Source: Sphingomonadales bacterium (lineage in GTDB: Bacteria; Pseudomonadota; Alphaproteobacteria; Sphingomonadales; Sphingomonadaceae). From it: 15,570 bases of DNA. Within the stretch, counting starts at the first letter, position 1. The number at the start of each line of letters is the position of its first letter. The stretch lies in contig JAGPVK010000217.1 in assembly GCA_018067055.1 (NCBI GenBank), forward strand, positions 1 to 15,570, in the 5' to 3' direction. The position numbers and the translations under genes are program-made. The notes beneath the pieces are model-generated. The model saw only the letters and a program-made list of their open reading frames with translations, searched no databases and was not told the DNA's origin. Below, in pieces: positions 6,983-14,334 of this stretch.

Positions 6983-8260
6983 ATGAACGAACCCAATAAT
7001 AAAGTCCCCGGCCTCGCAGCGCGCCAGTCGGCCATTCGCCTGCTCGACGCCGTCTGCCGGCGCGGCGAGACGCTGGACCAGGCGATGCCCGCTGCCACCG
7101 GCAAACTGGGCAATCCGTCGGACAAGGCGCTGGCCCATAATATCGCCGCCAATGTGCTGCGCTGGATGACCGCGCTCGATGCGATGATCGACAGCGCGAC
7201 CCGCAACCGGCTGGCCGATGATGCCAAGCCGCGAATGGCGCTGCGCATTGCGCTGGCGCAGGTGCTGATCCTCGACACGCCGCAGCATGCCGCGATTTCT
7301 ACCGCTCTGCCATTGGTCCATGGCGGACCACGGCGACTGGTGCACGGCGTATTCTCCACCGTCATGCGTGGCGTTGAATCGGGTGCATTGAAACTGCCCG
7401 AATTTCCCGAAATTCCGGGCGAAACGCTGGACCGCTGGACCAACAATTGGGGCGAGGACGTCGCCAATGCAGCGAGCCAGGCCTGGGCGAAACCGGCACC
7501 GCTCGACCTCAGCTTCCAGTCCGACGATATCGGCGCGCTGGAAGGCACGAAGCTTGCCCCGAAACATCTCAGGATGCTTCCAACTCTTCCAGTCACCGGT
7601 CTCGCCGGCTTCGATGAAGGCCAGTTCTGGGTGCAGGATCTGGCCGCCTCGATTCCCGCCCGCCTGTTCGGCGAAGGCAAGGGGCGCACCATATTCGATC
7701 TCTGCGCAGCCCCCGGCGGCAAGACCATGCAACTTGCCAGCGCTGGCTGGAAAGTGGTCTCCGTCGATAACAGCGCCAAACGGATGGAGCGTTTCCAGGA
7801 CAATCTCAAACGCACCAATTTGCAAGCCGAAGAAGTGATCGCCGACCTGATGCAGTGGGAACCCGCCGAACCCGCCGATGCTGTGCTGCTCGACGCACCA
7901 TGCAGCGCCACCGGCATTTATCGCCGCCATCCCGATGTGCTGCACTGTATCGGCTCTCGCCAGATTGCCGACCGGGTAGAAGTGCAGCGCGCCTTGCTCG
8001 ACCGCACCGCGCCCTGGGTGAAGCCCGGCGGCACGTTGGTCTATGCCGTCTGCTCGCTTGAACCCGAAGAAGGCGAGGAGCAGATTGAAGCTTTTCTCGA
8101 GCGTCACGACCAGTTCGCCATCGCCCCGGTCACCGCTGCCGAACTGCCGGAGCATATCCCGCCAACCGACAATGGCTCCGTCCGCACGCTGCCAACCACG
8201 CTCGCCGAACAGGGCCATGTCGACGGTTTCTTCATCGCGCGTCTGGTTCGCAAAAGCTGA
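6983..8260 (+). CDS. rsmB: 16S rRNA (cytosine-5)-methyltransferase, RsmB/Sun family
   Basis: A 425-residue protein. The N-terminal NusB-like RNA-binding domain spans roughly residues 5-140 (ARQSAIRLLDAVCRRG, then the HAAISTALPLV helix). The C-terminal Rossmann methyltransferase domain carries the SAM motif DLCAAPGGKTMQLA (from residue 239), DAPCSATGIYRRHPD (Cys307) and YAVCSLEPEE (Cys357). The two cysteines are the release and nucleophile residues of the RNA m5C methyltransferase mechanism. The E. coli enzyme methylates C967 of 16S rRNA. The second cysteine motif reads AVCS rather than the common ATCS. The ATG at 6983 is chosen because GGAA precedes it and the NusB-like domain starts soon after; an upstream in-frame ATG at 6884 would add 33 unrelated residues. 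It lies 120 bases before rpe. Confidence 0.9.
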   Translation: MNEPNNKVPGLAARQSAIRLLDAVCRRGETLDQAMPAATGKLGNPSDKALAHNIAANVLRWMTALDAMIDSATRNRLADDAKPRMALRIALAQVLILDTPQHAAISTALPLVHGGPRRLVHGVFSTVMRGVESGALKLPEFPEIPGETLDRWTNNWGEDVANAASQAWAKPAPLDLSFQSDDIGALEGTKLAPKHLRMLPTLPVTGLAGFDEGQFWVQDLAASIPARLFGEGKGRTIFDLCAAPGGKTMQLASAGWKVVSVDNSAKRMERFQDNLKRTNLQAEEVIADLMQWEPAEPADAVLLDAPCSATGIYRRHPDVLHCIGSRQIADRVEVQRALLDRTAPWVKPGGTLVYAVCSLEPEEGEEQIEAFLERHDQFAIAPVTAAELPEHIPPTDNGSVRTLPTTLAEQGHVDGFFIARLVRKS

Positions 8261-8380
8261 TTTTCTACATATTGTGAACCTGTCCCCAAACTGTCCACAA
8301 GGGACTGTAGCATGACCGGAATCGCACCTTGCTTGCATGGGGCAAAAATCCTAGGGCCGGTTACAGTTTAAGGAAGCGCC

Positions 8381-9043
8381 ATGTCCGACAGCATTCGTAT
8401 CGCCCCCTCCATCCTTTCTGCCGATTTCGCCCGTCTGGGTGAAGAGGTTCAGGCCATCGACAAGGCCGGTTGCGACTGGATTCATGTCGATGTGATGGAC
8501 GGTCATTTCGTTCCCAATATCACCATCGGACCCGCCGTCGTCAAAGCGCTGCGCCCGCACAGCGCCAAGCCGTTCGACGTCCATCTGATGATCTCGCCCG
8601 TCGACCAGTTTCTCGAGGCCTTCGCCGACGCCGGCGCCGATATCATCTCCTTTCATCCGGAAGCCGGCCCGCATCCGCACCGCACCGTGCAGACGATCCA
8701 GGCGCTGGGCAAACAGGCGGGGCTAGTGCTCAATCCGGCGACACCGCTCGACATACTCGATTATCTGATCGAGGATCTCGACCTCATTCTGGTGATGAGC
8801 GTCAACCCGGGCTTTGGCGGGCAGAGTTTCATCGACAGCCAGTTGCGCAAGATCGAGGCAATCCGGACCCGGATTACCGCCACCGGCAAGGACATCAGGC
8901 TGGAAGTCGACGGCGGTATCGATCTCAACACCGCGCCCAGGGCGATCGCGGCCGGTGCCGATACACTGGTCGCCGGGACCGCGACCTTTCGCGGTGGTCC
9001 GGAACAATATGCTGCCAATATCGCTGGTCTGAGGGGTGAATGA
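8381..9043 (+). CDS. rpe: Ribulose-phosphate 3-epimerase
   Basis: A 220-residue TIM-barrel enzyme that interconverts D-ribulose 5-phosphate and D-xylulose 5-phosphate in the pentose phosphate pathway, in the cytosol. Motifs in order: IAPSILSADFARLGEE at the first strand, HVDVMDGHFVPN (catalytic Asp and metal-binding His), DVHLMI, ISFHPEA, MSVNPGFGGQSF (phosphate-binding loop) and LEVDGGI (second catalytic Asp). Length is typical. A strong ribosome-binding site, AAGGAAG, lies just upstream of the ATG. Upstream, TTGCTT (8329-8334) with TAGGGC 17 bases further is only a weak promoter candidate. The stop codon overlaps the start of the next gene (ATGA), so it heads the rpe - heparinase-like - purH operon. 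It may supply balance toward ribose 5-phosphate for the purine synthesis encoded downstream. Confidence 0.97.
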   Translation: MSDSIRIAPSILSADFARLGEEVQAIDKAGCDWIHVDVMDGHFVPNITIGPAVVKALRPHSAKPFDVHLMISPVDQFLEAFADAGADIISFHPEAGPHPHRTVQTIQALGKQAGLVLNPATPLDILDYLIEDLDLILVMSVNPGFGGQSFIDSQLRKIEAIRTRITATGKDIRLEVDGGIDLNTAPRAIAAGADTLVAGTATFRGGPEQYAANIAGLRGE

Positions 9044-10827
9044 CCACCGACGGATCTGACCGGCTGGATCTGGGCGATAGCGATCCGGACGAGCCAGCCA
9101 TCCATGACGAAAATGATGCCGCAGGAGAGGGTCGCAGCCTGACCTTGCGCCACGACCGCAACCGCGGCCAATCGCTCGCCGAACAGGCGGCGATGCTCTA
9201 TTACCGGATGACCTGGCGGATGCCGATGCACCGGCTGCGGCTGTCCGGCAAATTGCCCTTGCGGCTACTCGCCGTGCCGGTTGATCCGGTGGAAGGTGAC
9301 CGGGTCCAGGGCATGGCGGTGCGCGCCGGTTATTTTCTGTTCCGTGGCCTCAAGAAGAAACACGACAATATCGATTTTGCCTTGCTCAAGCTGCCGCCGC
9401 AATTTGAAGATTATGTCCACCGCTTTCAGTGGCTGCGCGATCTCGACACGGCGGCGTCGCGCGATCAGGCGGTGCCGGTAGCGGAAAAGCTGATCGGCCA
9501 GTGGCTCGATGCCAATGGCGGCGTCATTCGCCAACCGGCTTGGCGGCCCGACAATTGCGGCTGGCGGCTGCTGATCTGGGCCAGCCATGCACCGCTGATC
9601 CTGTCCTCCCGGGACCTGATCTACCGGTCCAAGCTGCTCAACAATATCGCCCGCACCGCTCGCCATCTCGACCGCACTGCCGACAAGGCGAACAGCAGCC
9701 TCGGCCGGTTGGTGGCGTGGAGCGGTGTTGTCGCTGCCTCCTTGCTGCTGCCCGAGGGCCGCGTGCGCCAGATTGTCGGCGAAGCCGGTCTGGAAAAGGC
9801 GATGGGCGAATTTTTCTTTGCCGATGGCGGGTCTGTTTCGCGATCGCCGCTCAACCAGATGGATGCGGTGATCCTGCTGTCGATGCTGAAACAGGTCTAT
9901 CTCGCGCGCAAGGAAGATCCGCCAGCGTTCCTCGAAGAAGCACTCAATCAGGCGGTACCACCGCTAACGGCGCTGACCCATTTTGACGGTACGATGGGCA
10001 ATTGGCAGGGCAGTGGCGCGACCTCGGCAGAGCAGGTGGCACAGGTTGTTGAAGCCAGTGGCGTCCGCGCCCGGCCACTGCGGCAAGCGCGCGAATGGGG
10101 CTATCAGCGTGTCTCTTCCGGCCGTTCGGTGCTGATCCTTGATGCTGCGCCACCGCCGATTGCGCGGATGGCTGTGGCTGGCTGCGCCTCGACCCTGGCC
10201 TTTGAATTTTCCAATGGCGATTGCCGGATCATCAGCAATTGCGGTGGCGCAGGGCTGGTTGGCGCAACCATCCCGGCGGCGCTGGCGCGGGGCCTCCGCA
10301 CCACCGCTGCCCACAGCACCTTGTGCATCGCCGACAGCAACAGCACCTCGATCCTGGCCGACGGCAAGCTCGGGCGCGGAGTCAGCGAAGTCGAACTGTT
10401 CCGCCGCGACGTCGAAAACGCGACCCGGCTCGAAGCCAGCCACGACGGCTATGCCCGGCGCTTCGGTCTGGTGCACAAGCGCTTGCTATTGCTGCGCTCC
10501 GACGGTCTCGAGCTGCGCGGCGAGGACATGCTGATCCCCGATGGCAAGAAACGCCGGCGCCGCAAGGACGATATCGATTATGCGCTGCGCTTCCATCTCG
10601 GACCGGATATAGAAAGCGATCTGATCTCGGAAGGCAAGGGCGTGCTCTTGCGTCTGACGGATGGTAATATATGGCAATTCCGCTCGACCAGCGGAGACAT
10701 TCAACTGGAAGAAAGCGTCTGGGTTGACGGCATGGGTATCGCCCATGAAGTCAAGCAGATGGTAATTTCTGGAGCAGTGGGCAGGGGCGGTGGCGCCACC
10801 GGCTGGCTGCTCAAACATATGGGGTAG
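9040..10827 (+). CDS. Heparinase II/III family protein
   Basis: A 595-residue protein with the alphaproteobacterial heparinase-like layout. An acidic, low-complexity N-terminus (about residues 1-35) is followed by an alpha/alpha-toroid-type helical region (about 50-350; landmarks [28 protein letters not shown]). The beta-rich heparinase II/III C-terminal domain runs from about residue 375 ([20 protein letters not shown]) to near the end. True heparinases are polysaccharide lyases acting outside the cytoplasm; no signal peptide is visible here, so location and substrate are uncertain. Similar genes sit next to purH or rsmB in many alphaproteobacteria, which suggests a conserved but unassigned envelope or cell-wall sugar role. 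It overlaps rpe by four bases and ends two bases before the purH start, so it is surely co-transcribed. Confidence 0.85.
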   Translation: MTTDGSDRLDLGDSDPDEPAIHDENDAAGEGRSLTLRHDRNRGQSLAEQAAMLYYRMTWRMPMHRLRLSGKLPLRLLAVPVDPVEGDRVQGMAVRAGYFLFRGLKKKHDNIDFALLKLPPQFEDYVHRFQWLRDLDTAASRDQAVPVAEKLIGQWLDANGGVIRQPAWRPDNCGWRLLIWASHAPLILSSRDLIYRSKLLNNIARTARHLDRTADKANSSLGRLVAWSGVVAASLLLPEGRVRQIVGEAGLEKAMGEFFFADGGSVSRSPLNQMDAVILLSMLKQVYLARKEDPPAFLEEALNQAVPPLTALTHFDGTMGNWQGSGATSAEQVAQVVEASGVRARPLRQAREWGYQRVSSGRSVLILDAAPPPIARMAVAGCASTLAFEFSNGDCRIISNCGGAGLVGATIPAALARGLRTTAAHSTLCIADSNSTSILADGKLGRGVSEVELFRRDVENATRLEASHDGYARRFGLVHKRLLLLRSDGLELRGEDMLIPDGKKRRRRKDDIDYALRFHLGPDIESDLISEGKGVLLRLTDGNIWQFRSTSGDIQLEESVWVDGMGIAHEVKQMVISGAVGRGGGATGWLLKHMG

Positions 10828-10829
10828 AA

Positions 10830-12422
10830 ATGACAGAGAATATCAAAATCAAACGCGCGCTTTTGTCGGTATCGGACAAGAGCGGCCTCGCCGATCTCGG
10901 CCAGCAGCTGGCGGCGATGGGCGTGGCCCTGATCTCGACCGGCGGCACCGCCAAGGCGCTGCGCGAAGCGGGGCTCGAGGTCGCCGATATTTCCGACGTG
11001 ACCAACTTCCCCGAAATGATGGACGGCCGGGTCAAGACCCTCCACCCCAAGGTCCACGGCGGCTTGCTCGCCCGGCGCGATGATGCCGGCCATGTCGCCT
11101 CGATGAAGGAACATGATATCGCCGGGATCGACCTGGTGATCGTCAATCTCTATCCCTTCGCCCAGACCGTCGCCAAAGGCGCGGAACGCGACGAGATTAT
11201 CGAGAATATCGATATCGGCGGCCCGTCGATGGTCCGCAGCGCCGCCAAGAACCACGATTTCGTGACCATCGTCACCGACCCTTCGGACTATGACACACTG
11301 CTCACAGAGCTGCAGCAGAATGACGGCGGAACCTCGCTCGCCTTTCGCAAGAATATGGCCGCCAAGGCCTTTGCCGCGACCGCCAGCTATGACAGCATGA
11401 TCGCCCAGTGGTTCGGCTTTGCCGATCAGGGCAAGATGTTCCCTGACACGCTGCCGCTGACGATGAGCCGCCCGGTCGAGCTGCGCTACGGCGAGAACCC
11501 GCACCAGAGCGCTGCGCTCTATCTGCCCGATGGCCCGTCCGCAAAGGGCATCGCCCAAGCCGAGCAACTGCAGGGCAAGGCGCTCAGCTATAACAATTAC
11601 AACGACGCCGATGCCGCGCTCGAACTGGTCAGCGAATTCCGCGATGGTCCGCCGACCGTAGTGATCGTCAAGCACGCCAATCCCTGCGGCGTCGCCAGCG
11701 CCGACAATATTGTCGATGCCTATAAGGCGGCTCTCGCTTGCGACAGCGTCTCGGCCTTCGGCGGCATCATCGCCGTCAACCGGCCACTCGACGGCGCAGC
11801 AGCAGAAGCGATGACCGGCATCTTCACCGAAGTCGTTTGCGCGCCCGATGCGGATGATGATGCAAAGGCGATTTTTGCCAAGAAGAAAAACCTGCGGCTG
11901 TTGCTGACCGGCGACCTGCCCGATGCGTCACGGGCGGGCATGACCGTGAAGACCATCACCGGCGGCTATCTGCTGCAAAGCCGCGACAACGGCCAGATTG
12001 CCCGCGACGATCTGAAATGCGTCACCAAGCGCCAGCCGAGCGAGCAGGAACTGGCCGATTGCCTGTTCGCCTGGACGGTCGCCAAACATGTCAAATCCAA
12101 CGCGATTGTTTACGCCAAGGACGGCTCCACAGCGGGCGTCGGTGCCGGCCAGATGAATCGCCTCGAATCGGCACGCATCGCCGCGTGGAAAGCCAAGGAT
12201 GCTGCCGAAAAGGCCGGCTGGGACGAAACCCGCACGATCGGTTCCTCTGTTGCCTCAGACGCCTTCTTCCCCTTCGCCGACGGCCTGATGGCTGCGGTCG
12301 AGGCAGGCGCCACCGCCGTGATCCAGCCCGGCGGATCGATTCGCGATGATGAAGTGATCGCCGCAGCCGATGAAGCCGGCCTCGCCATGCTGTTCACCGG
12401 CATGCGGCATTTCAGGCATTAG
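10830..12422 (+). CDS. purH: Bifunctional AICAR formyltransferase / IMP cyclohydrolase
   Basis: A 530-residue enzyme of normal length that carries out the last two steps of IMP synthesis. The N-terminal MGS-like IMP cyclohydrolase domain starts [14 protein letters not shown] and includes [15 protein letters not shown] and [19 protein letters not shown]. The C-terminal AICAR formyltransferase domain has [37 protein letters not shown] (catalytic Lys-His at about residues 281-282), [12 protein letters not shown] and the C-terminal [18 protein letters not shown] ending GMRHFRH. GGGG from the end of the preceding gene serves as ribosome-binding site. It is the last gene of the rpe operon; a REP-like palindrome begins six bases after its stop. 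Confidence 0.98.
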   Translation: MTENIKIKRALLSVSDKSGLADLGQQLAAMGVALISTGGTAKALREAGLEVADISDVTNFPEMMDGRVKTLHPKVHGGLLARRDDAGHVASMKEHDIAGIDLVIVNLYPFAQTVAKGAERDEIIENIDIGGPSMVRSAAKNHDFVTIVTDPSDYDTLLTELQQNDGGTSLAFRKNMAAKAFAATASYDSMIAQWFGFADQGKMFPDTLPLTMSRPVELRYGENPHQSAALYLPDGPSAKGIAQAEQLQGKALSYNNYNDADAALELVSEFRDGPPTVVIVKHANPCGVASADNIVDAYKAALACDSVSAFGGIIAVNRPLDGAAAEAMTGIFTEVVCAPDADDDAKAIFAKKKNLRLLLTGDLPDASRAGMTVKTITGGYLLQSRDNGQIARDDLKCVTKRQPSEQELADCLFAWTVAKHVKSNAIVYAKDGSTAGVGAGQMNRLESARIAAWKAKDAAEKAGWDETRTIGSSVASDAFFPFADGLMAAVEAGATAVIQPGGSIRDDEVIAAADEAGLAMLFTGMRHFRH

Positions 12423-12427
12423 GAATC

Positions 12428-12581
12428 TGTGCCCCTGCGCAGGCAGGGGCCCATCTCCTGATCAAGCGTCTTGAAACCGGGGCGAAGGAAGAACATGCTA
12501 CCGGCTCAACCGACTGTACATTTCAGCCATGGCACATGTACGGTATTTCAAGAGATGGGCTCCTGCCTGCGCAGGAGCACA
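12428..12581. repeat. REP-like palindrome doublet between purH and the DUF167 gene (inverted copies)
   Basis: Copy A1 is at 12428-12460 and the inverted copy A2 at 12552-12581. Each has a core hairpin with a perfect 8-base stem and 4-base loop: GCCCCTGCGCAGGCAGGGGC in A1 (12431-12450), and GCTCCTGC/GCAGGAGC around CTGC in A2 (12559-12578). Over 30 compared bases the arms differ at two positions, and these two pair with each other in the hairpin (C-G in A1, T-A in A2). The intervening 91 bases hold no gene. The hairpins lack T runs, so they are not standard terminators, though A1 may stabilise the 3' end of the purH mRNA. Confidence 0.8.
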
Positions 12582-12601
12582 GCATTATCCGGTAGAAGAC
12601 A

Positions 12602-12892
12602 ATGGCAAAGAAGACATCATTTCCGCCGCTTCCCGAGATGCTGTCGCTCGTCAAGGGCGGGGAACTGACCGTGAAAGTCACCCCCAATGCGGGAGACAAC
12701 AGCATCAGCCTGCCGGGCGATAACGGACCTGCCGGCATATTGCTGGTCCGCGTCACCGCCACGCCGGAGAATGGCAAGGCCAATGCCGCAGTGCTGAAGT
12801 TGCTGTCAAAAGCGCTCGGTTTGCCCAAGACATCACTGGAAATCATTCGCGGCACCAACGCGCGAACCAAGATAATTGCCATACCAGATTGA
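12602..12892 (+). CDS. DUF167 (YggU family) protein
   Basis: A 96-residue protein. ELTVKVTPNAGDNSI near the start and the core ENGKANAAVLKLLSKALGLPKTS, then LEIIRGTNARTKII, match the DUF167/YggU fold (V-x-PxA-x-x-N at the start, GKAN-x-A, (S/T)-x-x-K). Small cytosolic alpha/beta protein; the molecular function of the family is not established. The ATG is preceded by GTAGAAGAC, an acceptable ribosome-binding site. The gene is bracketed on both sides by REP-like doublets and converges with the DUF3035 lipoprotein gene. It follows purH by 179 bases, so it is probably a separate or weakly linked transcription unit. Confidence 0.85.
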   Translation: MAKKTSFPPLPEMLSLVKGGELTVKVTPNAGDNSISLPGDNGPAGILLVRVTATPENGKANAAVLKLLSKALGLPKTSLEIIRGTNARTKIIAIPD

Positions 12893-12898
12893 GAGTAG

Positions 12899-13047
12899 TG
12901 CCCCTGCGCAGGCAGGGCCCCATCTCCTGCAATCAGGTCCATGCGATATGGTTGAGATGTTCAGGCGCTTGATCCGACAGCGCTATGCAATAACGCAGAG
13001 GCGCAGACGATAATTCAGGATATGGACCCCTGCCTGCGCAGGGGCAC
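12899..13047. repeat. Second REP-like doublet, downstream of the DUF167 gene
   Basis: Copy A3 (12899-12929) and inverted copy A4 (13024-13047) belong to the same family as the doublet at 12428-12581. A3 differs from A1 by one G-to-C change inside the stem, which breaks one pair; A4 keeps the perfect core hairpin. Arm spacing (about 95 bases) is close to that of the first doublet (about 91). The sequence between the arms shows no clear similarity to that between the first pair. No gene lies in 12893-13132, which is the convergent gap between the DUF167 and DUF3035 genes. Confidence 0.75.
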
Positions 13048-13085
13048 TGTTCCATTTAGGGCGCAAGGAGTCTCCACCCACTGTA

Positions 13086-13104
13086 CTCCGCACTTGATGC
13101 GGAG
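13086..13104. repeat. Palindrome of a different type near the end of the DUF3035 gene
   Basis: CTCCGCA-CTTGA-TGCGGAG forms a perfect 7-base stem with a 5-base loop, 28 bases beyond the stop of the DUF3035 gene. The form (CTCCGxA-CTTGA-TxCGGAG) resembles a dispersed palindrome common in sphingomonad genomes; this is recalled, not searched. It could help define the 3' end of the ileS-lspA-DUF3035 transcript, but no T run follows on the minus strand. Confidence 0.45.
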
Positions 13105-13132
13105 CCCTGCATTATAAAGCGCGCCCGGCCTG

Positions 13133-13540
13133 TTATTGAGGCGTCGCGGCCTGTGCGTTCTGGCCGTCACCTTCCGGCGCGGCAATGATGTCGCGGGTGA
13201 CGCTGCCCTTGTCGACAGTGAACGTGTCCGGATCACCGACCGAGGACCGAATCCCGGCATCGGAGGGGCCGGCCTGACCGACGATCGCCGATTCGGTGAT
13301 GCTGCGCGCCTGCGGGCCGCCGAACAGGGCTTCCAGCGTCTGCTGCTGCAAGCCGCCGGTTTGCGGACGAGGCTGACCGGGCTGTGGCGGGGTCAGCGTG
13401 AAATCGGGCGGGATCACCAGCGGTGGCTGGCGCGAAACCGCAAATTCATCGGGCCGTTCGCGGTCAAACAGACCGGTGGAACCACAAGCCGTCAGGCTGG
13501 CCAGCGAAACAAGGCTGATGGCGACGGTGGATTTACGCAT
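13133..13540 (-). CDS. DUF3035 family lipoprotein
   Basis: A 135-residue protein with a lipoprotein signal peptide: MRKSTVAIS, a short hydrophobic stretch, and the lipobox LTAC with the lipidated Cys at residue 19. The mature part begins GSTGLFDRERPDEFAVSRQ and continues PLVIPPDFTLTPPQPG, the characteristic DUF3035 core; the rest is Gln/Pro/Gly-rich and probably unstructured. The ATG at 13540 is supported by GAGGGAC about 8 bases upstream and by the signal peptide. A longer reading from 13618 would spoil the signal peptide. It should be an outer-membrane- or envelope-anchored protein; its function is unknown. It lies 55 bases after lspA, whose product would cleave its signal peptide. Confidence 0.88.
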   Translation of the reverse strand: MRKSTVAISLVSLASLTACGSTGLFDRERPDEFAVSRQPPLVIPPDFTLTPPQPGQPRPQTGGLQQQTLEALFGGPQARSITESAIVGQAGPSDAGIRSSVGDPDTFTVDKGSVTRDIIAAPEGDGQNAQAATPQ

Positions 13541-13595
13541 GATATTGTCCCTCAAAAATCTCTTACGGAGCCTGATAGCGCGCTCCTGACACAGG

Positions 13596-14129
13596 TCAAC
13601 TTTCGTCAAGCTGAACATCGTCTTTTGTCTCGTCCTTCTTTTCGCGGATTAGCAGCGCCCGCGCAAGCAGGATCACCACGCCGATACTGATACAGGCATC
13701 GGCGAGGTTGAAAATCAGGAACGGCCGGAAATCGCCGATATGCAGATCGGCAAAGTCGGCAACATAGCCGAGCCGCGCCCGATCGACGATATTGCCCATC
13801 GCGCCGCCGAGGATCATGCCCAGCGCGACAATGTCCCACTTTGCCTGTTCCCGCCGCATCCATAGAAACACCGCAACCCCGATCAGTCCGGTCAGCGTAA
13901 CCAGCGCCCAGCGCTGAAAGTCGGTCGAAGCGGTCAGAAACCCCATCGAAACCCCGTAATTCTTCGCCCAGGTCAGGTTGAAGAACGGCATCAGCTCGAT
14001 TTGTTTCCGGACCGGCAGCTGCAGCGGCACCATCACGACAAATTTGCTCGCCTGATCGAGAACGAAGATCAGAAAGGCGATGATCAGGCCGGCACGGCGG
14101 TATGTCTTGATTTTATCGGTATCGGTCAT
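13596..14129 (-). CDS. lspA: Lipoprotein signal peptidase (signal peptidase II)
   Basis: A 177-residue inner-membrane aspartyl protease that removes signal peptides from diacylglyceryl-modified prolipoproteins. Four membrane helices are visible at about 13-31, 74-91, 99-114 and 138-160. Conserved blocks are LDQASKFVV (Asp25), FFNLTWAKNYGVSMGF (residues 49-64), GGAMGNIVDRARLGYVADF (catalytic Asp116) and IFNLADACISIG (catalytic Asp144). NYGVSMGF replaces the more usual N-x-G-x-AFG. The highly charged C-terminal tail is cytosolic. The ATG at 14129 is taken because GGAAA lies just upstream; an in-frame GTG at 14165 would start inside a repeat arm. It lies between ileS and the DUF3035 gene, the familiar ileS-lspA order, separated from ileS by 205 bases of repeats. 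Confidence 0.95.
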   Translation of the reverse strand: MTDTDKIKTYRRAGLIIAFLIFVLDQASKFVVMVPLQLPVRKQIELMPFFNLTWAKNYGVSMGFLTASTDFQRWALVTLTGLIGVAVFLWMRREQAKWDIVALGMILGGAMGNIVDRARLGYVADFADLHIGDFRPFLIFNLADACISIGVVILLARALLIREKKDETKDDVQLDES

Positions 14130-14137
14130 GTCAATTT

Positions 14138-14326
14138 CCGTTCGTGTCGAGCGCAGTCGAGACACATGGGTGGGGCGACCATCGTCATTGCGAGGAGCCG
14201 AAGGCGACGCGGCAATCCAGAGTGTCTATCCACTGTCGCCGCTGCGTGCGGCCCTGGATTGCTTCGCTGCGCTCGCAATGACGGCCTTGATGCAAGGCGT
14301 CTCTCGACTTCGCTCGAGACGAACGG
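14138..14326. repeat. Outer inverted repeat pair between ileS and lspA
   Basis: The left arm 14138-14165 (beginning CCGTTCGTGTCGAGCGCAGT) and the right arm 14299-14326 are inverted copies matching at 25 of 28 positions. The core TCGAGCG-x-AGTCGA is itself nearly palindromic. The arms enclose a second, unrelated repeat pair at 14183-14283. The left arm ends nine bases before the lspA start, and its terminal CGG overlaps the GGAAA ribosome-binding site. Confidence 0.8.
14183..14283. repeat. Inner inverted repeat pair (CGTCATTGCGAG type)
   Basis: Left arm 14183-14220 runs CGTCATTGCGAG ... GCAATCCAG. Right arm 14254-14283 is its inverted copy, CTGGATTGC ... CTCGCAATGACG. The ends match perfectly; the middles differ in length (38 versus 30 bases). 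This is a widespread proteobacterial intergenic palindrome type, recalled and not searched. No gene is supported in the 205 bases between lspA and ileS. Confidence 0.8.
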
Positions 14327-14334
14327 CAAGAATA

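Noticed and set aside
6835..8338. Two long minus-strand open frames (360 and 477 codons) opposite rsmB
   Set aside because: They are antisense shadows of a high-GC gene; their translations are low-complexity and match no recognisable family, while the plus strand is clearly RsmB.
10701..11675. 324-codon minus-strand open frame across the heparinase/purH junction
   Set aside because: Crosses two well-supported genes on the other strand and has no family features.
12431..12450. Rho-independent terminator after purH
   Set aside because: The stem is strong but is not followed by a T run, and the same hairpin occurs at three other places, including in inverted orientation.
12428..13047. Inverted repeats as the ends of an insertion sequence around the DUF167 gene
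   Set aside because: No transposase is present, each arm is itself a hairpin, and the copies are paired on each side of the gene, which fits REP doublets better than terminal repeats.
14130..14334. tRNA or other structured RNA gene between ileS and lspA
   Set aside because: The structure is fully explained by two nested inverted repeat pairs; there is no cloverleaf or T-loop.
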